In this document: piece by piece, positions 8,993 to 17,952 of the stretch
Position numbering within the stretch: the first letter of the stretch is position 1
How the letters are laid out: every line of letters begins with the position of its first letter
Assembly (NCBI GenBank): GCA_017519415.1
Contig: JAFWSI010000045.1
Location: 124,001 to 188,000, forward strand
DNA: 64,000 bases
Direction of reading: 5' to 3'
Source: Ruminococcus sp.
GTDB lineage: Bacteria > Bacillota > Clostridia > Oscillospirales > Ruminococcaceae
The notes under the pieces: model-generated
What the model was told of the DNA's origin: nothing
Databases searched by the model: none
What the model saw: the letters and a program-made list of their open reading frames with translations, nothing else
Program-made: the position numbers and the translations under genes

Positions 8993-9409
8993 ATGAGAAT
9001 ACAGTTTTATCCAGACAGCCTCCTTGAAAGCAGGCTCATATCCGACGCCCGGGCTCTCGGGACTAACGTCGGAACCCTCGTTGCCGACATACTCAACAAG
9101 TATTACGGCCTTGATTCCGCTCTGAACGGAGTGGCGCTCCGCAGTAAGGTCTTTGATGAAGCTGCGGATTTTGTAAGAAATCACGTCAAAGGCACCACAT
9201 TTGACCTTAATGCAGCTTCTCCCACATACAGAGGCATAAGTATGACCGGGCAGGGCAGACCCTCTCCGGAAAAGGCCAGCATAGGCAAGGAGTTCAACCG
9301 CAGATACGTGGGCAAGATACCGCCCTTCATCAATGTACGTCAGGTAATGAAGAACGGCAAGCCTGTCCGCTCGGTGGGAAACAGAGCTGCCATGTACGAG
9401 ATATTCTGA
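8993..9409 (+). CDS. Unknown 138-residue protein
   Basis: I do not recognise this family. GGAAGGAG stands just before the ATG, and a good promoter and strong terminator flank it as a single-gene unit. The first 40 residues (RIQFYPDSLLESRLISDARALG, then a predicted helix ending ILNKYYGL) could be a ribbon-helix-helix-like DNA-binding fold, since they combine a short strand with two helices. The C-terminal half is rich in Arg and Lys (KEFNRRYVGKIPPF, MKNGKPVRSVGNRA), which would suit nucleic-acid contact. No signal peptide or membrane helix. A DNA-binding role is only an inference. Confidence 0.75.
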   Translation: MRIQFYPDSLLESRLISDARALGTNVGTLVADILNKYYGLDSALNGVALRSKVFDEAADFVRNHVKGTTFDLNAASPTYRGISMTGQGRPSPEKASIGKEFNRRYVGKIPPFINVRQVMKNGKPVRSVGNRAAMYEIF

Positions 9410-9454
9410 ACAGTCTCCCCTGCTGCACTGTCCATACAGAGGAGCGCTTATCGT

Positions 9455-9490
9455 TAAGGGCGGACCTTTCGCAGGAAAGGTCCGCCCTTA
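9455..9490. terminator. Perfect 16-bp hairpin between convergent genes
   Basis: TAAGGGCGGACCTTTC (9455-9470) pairs without mismatch with 9475-9490 around a GCAG loop. It lies between convergent stop codons and can serve both sides, although the T tracts are weak. Confidence 0.75.
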
Positions 9491-9527
9491 GCCGTATTTC
9501 CTTTTGTATCGGCTTTACAGCCGTTTT

Positions 9528-11414
9528 TTATTCCACGAACCTCGCCTTGATTATCGTATAGCCGTAGGGCTTTACGGTAATGGTATCGTTTATGAACTCG
9601 CCGTAGAAGGGCTGGAGATCGATGAAGCGGGAGAGTATCTCGCTCATGTTCCCGAGCTGCACCGTGTCGCCGCTCCTGTTGACGAAGATGATATAGTCCA
9701 TCTTCATGCCCTGACGGGTGAATCCGATAAGGCGGCTGTCATGGGTTATCTTTTCGTTTATCACGAAGTACACCCTGCCGTCCTTCATGTTCGGGATAGT
9801 CTTTCTCACGCGGCTGAGCTCCGAGACATACTCTATGAGCTCCCTGTCCTCACTGCCCCACGGGTAGCAGCGGCGGTTGAAGGGATCCTTATAGCCCTGA
9901 ACGCCGGCCTCGTCGCCGTAGTATATGCTGGGTACACCCGGAAGGAAGAACTGTAGCGCCATAGCCGCCTTGAGCATATTCTTCCCGCGGCTGTACTGTT
10001 CCTCGGACAGCTGTTTCTCCGCCATCCAGTCCTTGCTCTTTCCCTCGCAGCTCTCGCCGCCGAGGCAGTTGATGGCGCGTTCTATGTCATGGGTTGAAAC
10101 AAAGTTCATAAGTACGTCGATAGTTGGCTTGGGGTAGTTCTCCACTATCGTCATTACGGAGTTTATGAAGTCAATGGGCTTGCCGCCCTTCATGAAATTG
10201 ATTATAGCCTCGCGGAAGGGATAATTCATTACCGAATCCAGCTGGTCGCCGAGAAGATAGCGGCGCTTGACGCCGTAGCTCTCCTTGTTGGTGGCGTCCT
10301 CCCAGACCTCGCCGATGACGATCTTCTCGCTGTCGTAGCCCTTTACGCATTTGCGGAGATTATTGAGGAACTGGTCGGGAAGCTCGTCGGCAACGTCAAG
10401 ACGGTAGCCTGCCGCTCCCTTGTCCAGCCAGTAGCGGAGCACGCCCTCGTCGCCGCATATGAACTCTGTGTACTCCTCGTTGTTCTCGCACACATTGGGG
10501 AGAGTGTCTATTCCCCACCACGCCTCATAGGTATCGGGATAATCTATGAAGGAGTACCAGTCGTAGTATCTGCTGTCCTTTGACTGGTAAGCACCGACCT
10601 CAGGATAACGGCCGAACTTGTTGAAGTAAACGCTGTCAGCGCCCGTATGGGAGAATACTCCGTCGAGTATAATGGAAATTCCCAGCTTTTCCGCCTCGCT
10701 GCAAAGCTCCCCGAACTCCTCGTTGGTGCCGAGAAGGGGGTCCGCCTTCATGTAATCGGCGGTATTGTAGCGGTGGTTCTCGTGGGATTCAAATATGGGA
10801 TTGAGATAGATACAGGTCACGCCCAGACTCTTCAGATAGGGCAGCTTCGACTGTATTCCAGCGAAATCGCCGCCGAAATAATCGTTGTTCCACACATGGC
10901 CGTTCTCGTCGGGCCTGTAAAAGGGAGTGCCGCCCCAGTCCTCACGGAGCACTCGTCCCTCGGGGATATTCTCCTTTGGCTTGCCGCTTTTGCAGAAACG
11001 GTCGGGAAATATCTGATACATGACTCCGCCCTTGAGAAAATCGGGAGTCTCATAATCGCTCTTGTATACCGTCAGCTGGAACAGCTCGCCGTGGTCGATA
11101 CTGCCCTCGTGGACGTTGATCTTCTTGATATAATGACGTATGCCGCCCTCCGTATAGGAGAAGTAGTAGTAATGGACATCGGTATACCGCGCGTTGTATT
11201 CCGCAGAATACGCAAAGCAGTCCTCTTCCTCCTTCACCTCGTTCATGCTTATGAAGCGCTCCTTGAAGCCCGTGCGGAACAGCACCAGCACAGGCGGAAA
11301 ATCGGGACATACGTCCTTGGGGAGCCTTATGGTGAAGCGGCAGGTCTCAAACTGTCTGACTGCGCCGAATATGGATTTATAGCCAAGATTCCATGTGTCA
11401 TATATAGGTCTCAT
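9528..11414 (-). CDS. GH13 alpha-amylase / neopullulanase-like enzyme
   Basis: A 628-residue intracellular glycoside hydrolase of family 13; no signal peptide is seen. After an N-terminal beta-sandwich region (about 1-115) comes the catalytic barrel, with the nucleophile in GYRLDVADE (D340), the acid/base in VIGEVWED (E369) and the third carboxylate in STHDIER (D443). The NPIFES and DGVFSH segments and the overall order resemble cyclomaltodextrinase/neopullulanase enzymes that split maltodextrins and pullulan. It lies downstream of glycogen phosphorylase on the same strand, so both probably degrade stored or imported alpha-glucan. The ATG at 11414 was preferred to a GTG at 11426 because the GGAG site overlaps the latter; its spacing of 11 bp is long. 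Confidence 0.9.
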   Translation of the reverse strand: MRPIYDTWNLGYKSIFGAVRQFETCRFTIRLPKDVCPDFPPVLVLFRTGFKERFISMNEVKEEEDCFAYSAEYNARYTDVHYYYFSYTEGGIRHYIKKINVHEGSIDHGELFQLTVYKSDYETPDFLKGGVMYQIFPDRFCKSGKPKENIPEGRVLREDWGGTPFYRPDENGHVWNNDYFGGDFAGIQSKLPYLKSLGVTCIYLNPIFESHENHRYNTADYMKADPLLGTNEEFGELCSEAEKLGISIILDGVFSHTGADSVYFNKFGRYPEVGAYQSKDSRYYDWYSFIDYPDTYEAWWGIDTLPNVCENNEEYTEFICGDEGVLRYWLDKGAAGYRLDVADELPDQFLNNLRKCVKGYDSEKIVIGEVWEDATNKESYGVKRRYLLGDQLDSVMNYPFREAIINFMKGGKPIDFINSVMTIVENYPKPTIDVLMNFVSTHDIERAINCLGGESCEGKSKDWMAEKQLSEEQYSRGKNMLKAAMALQFFLPGVPSIYYGDEAGVQGYKDPFNRRCYPWGSEDRELIEYVSELSRVRKTIPNMKDGRVYFVINEKITHDSRLIGFTRQGMKMDYIIFVNRSGDTVQLGNMSEILSRFIDLQPFYGEFINDTITVKPYGYTIIKARFVE

Positions 11415-11502
11415 AGAGAAAAACACTCCGTTTTCAGATTTTGATGAGCGGTACGCCGTAAAACGCCGAAAGGGGACGAGTTATAGGACGTCCCCTGAAC
11501 GG

Positions 11503-13911
11503 TCATCTTAAATACCAGATATTGTCGGCATATTCCGTAACGGCGCGGTCTGCCGAGAAGATACCTGCGCCTGCTATATTGTTGAGGGACATCCTTGCCC
11601 ACTTCAGCTTGTCGTTGTAGCAGTCGGTAATGTACTGCTGAGCGTTCCTGTAGCTGTCGAAATCGGCAAATACCATATAGGGATCCCTGTCCTTGAGCGA
11701 GTTTGCCACATCATTGAAGGTGCAGCCGTTTATGCCGTGGTACATACGCTCGACAGCGTCGTGTATCCTGCCGTCATTGTGGTAGTAGTCCACGGGATTG
11801 TAGCCCCTTGCCCTGAGCTCGTTCACCTGAGGAGTGGTCATGCCGAAGATGACGATATTGTCGTCTCCGCAGGCCTCCTTGATCTCGATGTTTGCTCCGT
11901 CAAGAGTACCGAGAGTCACAGCGCCGTTGAGCATCAGCTTCATATTGCCCGTGCCCGAAGCCTCCGTGCCTGCCAGTGAGATCTGCTCGGAAACGTCCGA
12001 AGCCGGCATGAGGTGTTCGGAAAGGGTAACGCAGTAATTCTCCAGGAACACTACGGACAGCTTCTGGCTTATCCTCGGGTTCTTCCTTATCTCCTCGGAT
12101 ATAGCCCATATCATCTTTATGATCTGCTTTGCAAGATAGTAGCCCGGAGCCGCCTTTGCCGCGAAGATATAGGTCTTGGGAGTAAAGGGCGCGTCGGGAT
12201 CATTGAGCAGATACGCATAGTCCGTAAGGATATTCATAACGTTGAGGTGCTGTCTCTTGTATTCGTGGAGACGCTTTACCTGAACGTCGAAAATACTGTC
12301 TGTATTGAGTATGATGTCCGAGCTGTTCTTCACATACTTAGCAAAGGCCTCCTTGTTGGCCTTTTTAACGTCCATGAGCTTTCCGAGGACAGTCTCGTCG
12401 TTCTCGAACTTCCTGAAATTCTCCAGCTCGGCGCCGTCCTTGATGAACTTGGGACCGATAGTCTCCTTAAGCAGCTCCGTAAGTCCCTCGTTGGACTGAT
12501 ACAGCCACCTTCTGTAGGCTATGCCGTTGGTTACGTTCTTGAACTTGTTCGGAGTATACTCGTACTCGTCGCGGAACACCGATTCCTTTATTATCTCCGA
12601 ATGGAGCTTGGATACGCCGTTTACGCTGTGCGAAGCTGCCACGCAGAGAGTTGCCATGTGTATCTGGTTGTCCTTGATTATGGACATACGGGTGGTCTTT
12701 GCACTGTCGCCTCCGTTCTTCTCCATGAGAGACTGGCAGTAGCGGTTGTTTATCTCCACAATGATAGAGAATATGCGCGGAATAACTGTCTTCACAAGGT
12801 TCACGTCCCACTTCTCGAGAGCCTCTGCCATAACTGTATGGTTCGTATAGGCAAAGGTCTTGGTAACGATGTCCCATGACTTTTCCCAGCTGTAGCCGCA
12901 GTCGTCAAGGAGTATGCGCATGAGCTCGGGTATCGCAAGGGTGGGGTGGGTGTCGTTTATGTGGATAGCCACCTTGTCCGCAAGGTTTTCAAGAGTTCCG
13001 TAAACGTTCATGTGGTTGTTAACTATATCGCCCACGGAAGCCGCACACAGGAAGTACTGCTGACGGAGACGGAGGCTCTTGCCCTCCAGGTGGTTGTCGT
13101 TGGGGTAGAGTATCTTTGATATGGCGTTGGCAATGGAGTTTCCCGCAAGAGCGCTGTCGTAGTTGCCCTTGTTGAACATCTCCATATCAAAGCTGGGAGC
13201 CTTGGCAGACCAAAGACGGAGCACGGATACTCCCTCGCTGCCGTAGCCCGAAACGTACATATCGTAGGGCGTAGCCACTACCGTATTGTAATTCACAAGG
13301 GAGATGTGGTGATACTGATTGTCCCAGTATTCCTGAAGATCGCCCTCAAAGTGTATATCTATCGAAAGCTCGGGCTTGGGCACCAGCCATACCGAGCCGC
13401 CGGGAAGCCAGTTGTCGGGAAGCTCCGTCTGCCAGCCGTCCTCCAGCTTCTGCTGGAATATGCCGTACTCATAGCAGAGGGAATATCCCATAGCGGGGAA
13501 GCCCGTGGTAGCCAGCGCGTCGAGATAGCAGGCTGCAAGTCTGCCGAGACCGCCGTTTCCGAGACCCGCGTCGGGCTCATGTTCGTATATCTTGTCAAGA
13601 TTGATGTCGTACTGCTTCAGCATAGTCCTTACGCCGTCGGCAAGTTCGAGATTATAGAGACTCGTTTTCAGCGAGCGTCCCATAAGGAACTCCATAGAAA
13701 GATAATAGACCTGTTTTCCTCCCACCGAGTAGGTGTGATTGATGAAGCTCTGCCTCTTTGCACCGAGTATTTCCACGATTATCGAAGAAAGAACATGGTA
13801 GACCTGCTTGTCGGAGGCTTCCTCAGGAGAAACGCTGTACAAAAGCTGGAGCTTTCTCGGAAACTCTTCCTTGATCCTGTCCATAAGAGGATTTGCTTTT
13901 TTTGTAGCCAT
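11503..13911 (-). CDS. glgP: Glycogen/starch phosphorylase
   Basis: An 802-residue alpha-glucan phosphorylase that releases glucose-1-phosphate from glycogen or maltodextrin in the cytoplasm. The pyridoxal-phosphate motif EASGTGNMKLMLNG is present, as are the GNGGLGRLAACYLDA, HINDTHP and VKRLHEYKRQ signatures. Length is close to bacterial family members. It is transcribed from a clear promoter about 115 bp upstream and is followed by a GH13 enzyme on the same strand, which together form a small glycogen-breakdown unit. Confidence 0.97.
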   Translation of the reverse strand: MATKKANPLMDRIKEEFPRKLQLLYSVSPEEASDKQVYHVLSSIIVEILGAKRQSFINHTYSVGGKQVYYLSMEFLMGRSLKTSLYNLELADGVRTMLKQYDINLDKIYEHEPDAGLGNGGLGRLAACYLDALATTGFPAMGYSLCYEYGIFQQKLEDGWQTELPDNWLPGGSVWLVPKPELSIDIHFEGDLQEYWDNQYHHISLVNYNTVVATPYDMYVSGYGSEGVSVLRLWSAKAPSFDMEMFNKGNYDSALAGNSIANAISKILYPNDNHLEGKSLRLRQQYFLCAASVGDIVNNHMNVYGTLENLADKVAIHINDTHPTLAIPELMRILLDDCGYSWEKSWDIVTKTFAYTNHTVMAEALEKWDVNLVKTVIPRIFSIIVEINNRYCQSLMEKNGGDSAKTTRMSIIKDNQIHMATLCVAASHSVNGVSKLHSEIIKESVFRDEYEYTPNKFKNVTNGIAYRRWLYQSNEGLTELLKETIGPKFIKDGAELENFRKFENDETVLGKLMDVKKANKEAFAKYVKNSSDIILNTDSIFDVQVKRLHEYKRQHLNVMNILTDYAYLLNDPDAPFTPKTYIFAAKAAPGYYLAKQIIKMIWAISEEIRKNPRISQKLSVVFLENYCVTLSEHLMPASDVSEQISLAGTEASGTGNMKLMLNGAVTLGTLDGANIEIKEACGDDNIVIFGMTTPQVNELRARGYNPVDYYHNDGRIHDAVERMYHGINGCTFNDVANSLKDRDPYMVFADFDSYRNAQQYITDCYNDKLKWARMSLNNIAGAGIFSADRAVTEYADNIWYLR

Positions 13912-14032
13912 AACTTATCTCCATTCTGCCGCAGGAGCGGCTTTATTACCGTTTGTATAAATTTTTAACCCGTGTGCCTACGGGCTTTCGCCAAATGAGG
14001 AGAAGATATTCTACAAGCGGTATATATTTCAT

Positions 14033-14061
14033 ATTATACTATGATTTAAAGGATATTTCAA
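14033..14061 (-). promoter_or_regulatory. Promoter for glgP
   Basis: Minus strand TTGAAA (14056-14061), 17-bp spacer, TATAAT (14033-14038). The leader to the ATG at 13911 is about 115 nt. Confidence 0.8.
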
Positions 14062-14242
14062 GTGTATATTTCAACAAATATTTGTCCACTAATTTTCTAT
14101 ATTGCGGAAATCCGCCGAAAACTCCGCGGAAACGCCTGTTTTTGCCAGTTTTTGCCCTTGTGCACATTAACCTAAAAACAAATCCCGATTTGTGCATAAA
14201 AACGAAAAATAATGGCTTAAAAAGAATAAACTGAGAAAATGT

Positions 14243-14271
14243 TTGAAATTTGTATTATTGTGTGATATAAT
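14243..14271 (+). promoter_or_regulatory. Promoter for the two-helix membrane protein
   Basis: TTGAAA (14243-14248), 17-bp spacer, TATAAT (14266-14271), about 80 bp before the start codon. The AT-rich stretch 14062-14242 between this and the glgP promoter holds nothing else I recognise. Confidence 0.8.
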
Positions 14272-14350
14272 ATAAAAGCGGTTTGATATGAGCCGCAGAA
14301 AAGTGTAGAATAACAAAAGACAACAAAAAGAAACTGAAAAGGTGATGTTT

Positions 14351-15556
14351 ATGGAAAAGAAAAAACGCTTCTCAATACTGAAATTCGTTCTGATAGTAAT
14401 TTGTATAGTTCTGATCGTACTTTCGATCCTTGTCAATATATGCTTCTCCGGCGGCAAGACTCCCAAGCTCTTCGGCCGCTATGTATACATCGTCAAAGCA
14501 TCCGACAATATGGGCGACAACGTTACCGAGGGAGCAGCTCTCCTCGCTCCCGACGCGAAGAATCTCTCAATATCCAAGGGAGATATAGTCCTCTGCTACC
14601 CCGCAGCGGACCCCAATACCCTCAAGGTGCTCAGCATTTACGATATCGTTGAGGCTGAGGACGGAACAAGATACACCACCGCAGACGCCGCCAACGTGGG
14701 CAGCGAGGAGTCCATCACAAAGGACAAGATAGCTGCTCTCTGCACAGGCTATACACAGAGCGTCGAGCTGGGTTCCCTCATAACCTTCGCTTCGAGCATC
14801 AAGGGCATACTTGCTCTGCTGGTGCTCCCCTGCGTACTCCTCGTTATATTCCTCATCGCAAAGCTCGCTTCCTCAAAGGGCGACGATGATGAAGAGTTCG
14901 ACTTCTATGAGTACGACGAGCAGGAAAAAGAAAGAGCAATATCCGAGAGCAGAAAGAACGCTCACGACAAGTCAGCAAATCCTCTCTTTGAACCTTCTCA
15001 GGAGATCCAGCCCAACAACGAGCTCGAACGCAAGAAGATGTCCATTGCGGAGAATTTCAGTCAGAAAAAGGTAAATCCCGATTCTCCCTACCAGAAGGAG
15101 AAGGAGCGCACCATGCAGTTCAAGGCTCAGCGCAGCGCCGAGAGCACCTTTGCCGCAAAGAATATGGGCGGCTCGTCCTCAACGGCTCCCACAGCAGACG
15201 CGCTCAGGGAGGAAATGCTCCGCAAGAGCGCCGAGACAGAGCGCACAGGCACCTTCAATATCAAGTCCTCCACAGCTCCTGTACAGCAGGCAGCTCCCGA
15301 GCCTGTCACAGACAATACAGGCATACTCTCCAAGAGCCAGCTGGCTGAGATGTCAAGGAACGACGTTCCAAAGACAACTCCTCTGAGAAGCCAGTCCGCT
15401 CCCTCAGCTGCGGCTCCAAAGCCGAAGAGCGGAAGTACGCCGGATATTTCCGATATTATAAGCAAGAGCGACCACAACGAGCGCAAGAAGAAGGCTGCGG
15501 ATATGTCCGTTGACGACCTCCTGAAGCTCATCGAGGAAGAGAAGAACAAGCTCTGA
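14351..15556 (+). CDS. Two-helix membrane protein with signal-peptidase-like outer domain and long disordered tail
   Basis: A 401-residue protein. Helix 1 spans about residues 8-30 and helix 2 about 154-176. The roughly 120-residue outer loop (starting KLFGRYVYIVKASDNMGDNV, later ISKGDIVLCYP) follows the pattern of S26 signal-peptidase folds of the SipW kind, but the usual SGSMEP motif is replaced by ASDNMGDN, so the catalytic serine seems to be missing. The cytoplasmic tail (about 180-401) is acidic then Lys/Glu/Ser/Pro-rich and looks disordered, ending in a short helix DDLLKLIEEEKNKL. The ATG at 14351 has GGTG at 6-bp spacing. Family relationship is tentative. Confidence 0.75.
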   Translation: MEKKKRFSILKFVLIVICIVLIVLSILVNICFSGGKTPKLFGRYVYIVKASDNMGDNVTEGAALLAPDAKNLSISKGDIVLCYPAADPNTLKVLSIYDIVEAEDGTRYTTADAANVGSEESITKDKIAALCTGYTQSVELGSLITFASSIKGILALLVLPCVLLVIFLIAKLASSKGDDDEEFDFYEYDEQEKERAISESRKNAHDKSANPLFEPSQEIQPNNELERKKMSIAENFSQKKVNPDSPYQKEKERTMQFKAQRSAESTFAAKNMGGSSSTAPTADALREEMLRKSAETERTGTFNIKSSTAPVQQAAPEPVTDNTGILSKSQLAEMSRNDVPKTTPLRSQSAPSAAAPKPKSGSTPDISDIISKSDHNERKKKAADMSVDDLLKLIEEEKNKL

Positions 15557-15566
15557 TAAGGACAGC

Positions 15567-15598
15567 AAAGGCAGTTCCGCAAAGGAACTGCCTTTTTA
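15567..15598 (+). terminator. Rho-independent terminator
   Basis: AAAGGCAGTTCC (15567-15578) pairs perfectly with GGAACTGCCTTT (15584-15595), followed by T residues. Confidence 0.85.
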
Positions 15599-15618
15599 TT
15601 ATTGTTCGTTTTACGACG

Positions 15619-16413
15619 TCATATTCCCGCTATCCTGAAACAATAAGCAAAAATCATCATCAGAGCAAGGGGAAATGCGACCATAAGCAGGAAATGGCCT
15701 GTCACACTGCCGATACCGCTTTTCTCGGCCTCGGGATCAAGAAACACCGAGGGCTTCGAGGGATCCACAAGTATCTCGTATTCCTGACCCTTTTCGCGGA
15801 CGTAATTGGTCTTTCCGCCTGTGCGCCTGTAGGTTATGCCGTCATATTCATATTCGTAACGCGGCTGGTATTTCAGGCTCGTCAGGGTTCCGTTCCTGCT
15901 GGTGGAAACAGTTATGGCCTTTATGCACCGGGCCGTAACGGGCTCCGTGCAGTTATCCTTTGAGGACAGATGATACCCTGCGTACCTTGCGGTGTACACC
16001 GCTCCCATAGCCGCAAAAAACAGCGGTATCCCGTAGGCAAAGCACTTCACAAGCAGAAACTTTGAACTGTCGCCGCCCACATGGAATACCCTTACCGCCG
16101 CAATACCTGCGACGCCTATGCCTATGGGAACAAGACAGTTCAGGAGATTGTCCCTTTTATCCCGTATGAGGTCGGACAGGAAGCCCAAAACTCCTGCACC
16201 GAGGAAAAGGAAGAAAAACGCATAGGCTGCGTTCCAGCCCTTGTTCTGCCTTGCCATTACAAATATATAGACTATGGTTCCGAAAAACAGTATCAGCACC
16301 GCAGCCGAAAGTATCAGGTCGGAAACGGTGCGCTCATTCCCGTTTTCAGGCTTTTCATCGGGATAAACGCCGTTCTCGTCGTAGTTCATGAAGTCCTTTT
16401 CGTCTTTTCTCAT
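15619..16413 (-). CDS. DUF3592-type membrane protein
   Basis: A 264-residue membrane protein. Four N-terminal helices (about 30-52, 63-80, 90-106 and 120-143) precede a soluble part with the pattern YEYEYDGITYRR then YEILVDPSKP, the hallmark of DUF3592 proteins, whose function is unknown. One more helix closes the C-terminus. The ribosome-binding site AGGGGG sits in one arm of an 11-bp palindrome that also contains the promoter. It lies directly behind an XRE regulator with membrane helices. A decayed relative is found at 53930-54585. Confidence 0.78.
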   Translation of the reverse strand: MRKDEKDFMNYDENGVYPDEKPENGNERTVSDLILSAAVLILFFGTIVYIFVMARQNKGWNAAYAFFFLFLGAGVLGFLSDLIRDKRDNLLNCLVPIGIGVAGIAAVRVFHVGGDSSKFLLVKCFAYGIPLFFAAMGAVYTARYAGYHLSSKDNCTEPVTARCIKAITVSTSRNGTLTSLKYQPRYEYEYDGITYRRTGGKTNYVREKGQEYEILVDPSKPSVFLDPEAEKSGIGSVTGHFLLMVAFPLALMMIFAYCFRIAGI

Positions 16414-16420
16414 AAAAACG

Positions 16421-16454
16421 CCCCCTTTTCGCCGATTATAGCACGAAAAGGGGG
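16421..16454 (-). promoter_or_regulatory. Palindrome over the promoter and ribosome-binding site
   Basis: CCCCCTTTTCG (16421-16431) is the exact inverse of 16444-16454, with a 12-bp centre. On the minus strand one arm fills the promoter spacer, the centre holds the -10 box, and the other arm holds the ribosome-binding site of the DUF3592 gene. It may be an operator, or a hairpin that hides the site in read-through RNA. Confidence 0.65.
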
Positions 16455-16463
16455 ATTTGTCAA
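16435..16463 (-). promoter_or_regulatory. Promoter for the DUF3592 gene
   Basis: Minus strand TTGACA (16458-16463), 17-bp spacer ending TGC, TATAAT (16435-16440): a consensus promoter with extended -10. It starts inside the end of the XRE gene region, right at its stop codon. Confidence 0.85.
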
Positions 16464-16464
16464 C

Positions 16465-17436
16465 TTAATTGCTCAGCTTTGCGGAAATAATGCTCACAAC
16501 AGGCGAAAGAACTGCCGCCACAGGCCATATTATCCATGTCCTGCCCCATTCGTTGGTAATGAAGCTGAGACCGAGATATGCGGCGGTAACTATACACCAG
16601 TATACGGTCACCGCAGGTGAGGGCTTGCCTCTGTGCGCCTTTTTGTCCCTTGAGAAGTCCTCCTCCTCGAGGAGCTTCCTGTAGCCGTCCATTTTGACGC
16701 AGGAATGCACTATCAGAAAGATTCCCGCGGCAATGGCTATGAACAGGAACGCAAGTGACAGGGCTTCTCCGGTATTGCTGTCGGCAAAGAGCTCGCCGAA
16801 CAGTATCACCGGTATGAATGAGATTATGAGGAGCACAACTCCCGCTATGAGTGATAAAACGTGTTTTGCTTCATACTTCGACTTCTTCTCCGTTACCATG
16901 CCGGATACTCCGTACTCGGTATCTATGCCCTCCTTTTCAAGGTACTCAAAGGGCTTTTTCCTGTTGCCGGATATTATGAACATCGCCACGGCAGCCGCTA
17001 TCATTATGAGCATAATGGGCACACCCAGTATAACCTCCGCCTCCGGAAACGGTTCGGATATGTCGAGAAGTACCACAGGTAGCACGCTGCACACGCAGAG
17101 AGCTATACCCCACGGAATAAGCATTGAACGCTTCTCGTTGGCTTCAAGGAAGCGATGAGCCTCCTCCATTGAGACCTTGCGCAGGGGCGGCTCCGTATCT
17201 GCGGACTCACGCGAGGAGTCCGCACCTGCGGAAAGCTCCTCCGTGTCCTTCAATAATGAATCGGTGCTTACGCCGAATATCTCCGACAGCTGTAATATAC
17301 GGTTAAGGTCGGGTGTGGACTGAGCGCCCTCCCACTTTGAGATCGACTGACGGCTGACTCCGAGCTTTTCAGCCAGCTCCTCCTGTGACATCCCCGCTCT
17401 TTTTCTGAGTTCGATTATCTTGTCTGCAAGTATCAT
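16465..17436 (-). CDS. XRE-family regulator with membrane-spanning C-terminus
   Basis: A 323-residue protein. Residues 1-65 form a lambda-repressor-like helix-turn-helix ([19 protein letters not shown]). After a polar linker the rest holds about six membrane helices, in pairs at roughly 108-160, 190-240 and 270-318. Regulators of this layout are common in Clostridia and often sense envelope conditions or act on nearby membrane genes. GGAGG precedes the ATG. The DUF3592 gene directly downstream, with its palindromic promoter, is the natural candidate target, although this is an inference. Confidence 0.85.
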   Translation of the reverse strand: MILADKIIELRKRAGMSQEELAEKLGVSRQSISKWEGAQSTPDLNRILQLSEIFGVSTDSLLKDTEELSAGADSSRESADTEPPLRKVSMEEAHRFLEANEKRSMLIPWGIALCVCSVLPVVLLDISEPFPEAEVILGVPIMLIMIAAAVAMFIISGNRKKPFEYLEKEGIDTEYGVSGMVTEKKSKYEAKHVLSLIAGVVLLIISFIPVILFGELFADSNTGEALSLAFLFIAIAAGIFLIVHSCVKMDGYRKLLEEEDFSRDKKAHRGKPSPAVTVYWCIVTAAYLGLSFITNEWGRTWIIWPVAAVLSPVVSIISAKLSN

Positions 17437-17613
17437 ATATATTTCCTCCGATGTATTTTTCCCCGGGATTTCTTCCCGTGGTCTATGGTCTTATTCTATC
17501 ATTTCCCGCGGTTACACACAAGCAAGTCCGCTTTACAATTTGTCAATCGTCAGTTGCAATTGCCTGTTTTCAGCGCTTTTCCGGGTGCGCTCACCGTAAA
17601 TACCGAAAACCTA

Positions 17614-17642
17614 TTGATTTTTCCGCTGTCCTGTGGTATAAT
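17614..17642 (+). promoter_or_regulatory. Promoter for the small repeat protein
   Basis: TTGATT (17614-17619), 17-bp spacer, TATAAT (17637-17642), about 35 bp before the ATG. Confidence 0.8.
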
Positions 17643-17677
17643 ACAAGTACAAATTTTTACGAAAGAAGGTATCCCCT

Positions 17678-17884
17678 ATGGAGATCAAAAAAGCAGTTGA
17701 ACTGGTCGAGAAAAAAACAGGTATCGACCTTCCCGATGATAAGATCGAAAAGACAGTTTCCAAGGTCGCTACAAAGGACAACATTGACAAGGCAAAGGAT
17801 TTAGTCAGCAAGGTGGCTACCAAGGAGAATATCGAAAAGGTAAAGGACACTGTAGGCGACATCGTCGAGAAGATCAAGAAGTGA
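17678..17884 (+). CDS. Small charged protein with an internal repeat
   Basis: A 68-residue, Lys/Glu-rich protein without signal peptide or membrane helix. A 16-residue unit occurs twice in a row: VSKVATKDNIDKAKDL and VSKVATKENIEKVKDT, with DIVEKIKK as a shorter third start. It should fold as amphipathic helices. It has its own promoter, an AAGAAGG ribosome-binding site and a terminator, so it is very likely expressed as a single-gene unit. I do not recognise the family; a small stress or chaperone-like protein is only a guess. Confidence 0.8.
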   Translation: MEIKKAVELVEKKTGIDLPDDKIEKTVSKVATKDNIDKAKDLVSKVATKENIEKVKDTVGDIVEKIKK

Positions 17885-17890
17885 TCGTGC

Positions 17891-17926
17891 AAAGGAGCAT
17901 TTTTCAGAAGAAAGTGCTCCTTTTTT
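17891..17926 (+). terminator. Terminator of the small repeat protein gene
   Basis: AAAGGAGCA (17891-17899) pairs with TGCTCCTTT (17915-17923), followed by T residues. It lies just upstream of the yitT-like gene. Confidence 0.75.
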
Positions 17927-17952
17927 GTAAAATACCGAAAAAAGGAGACACT

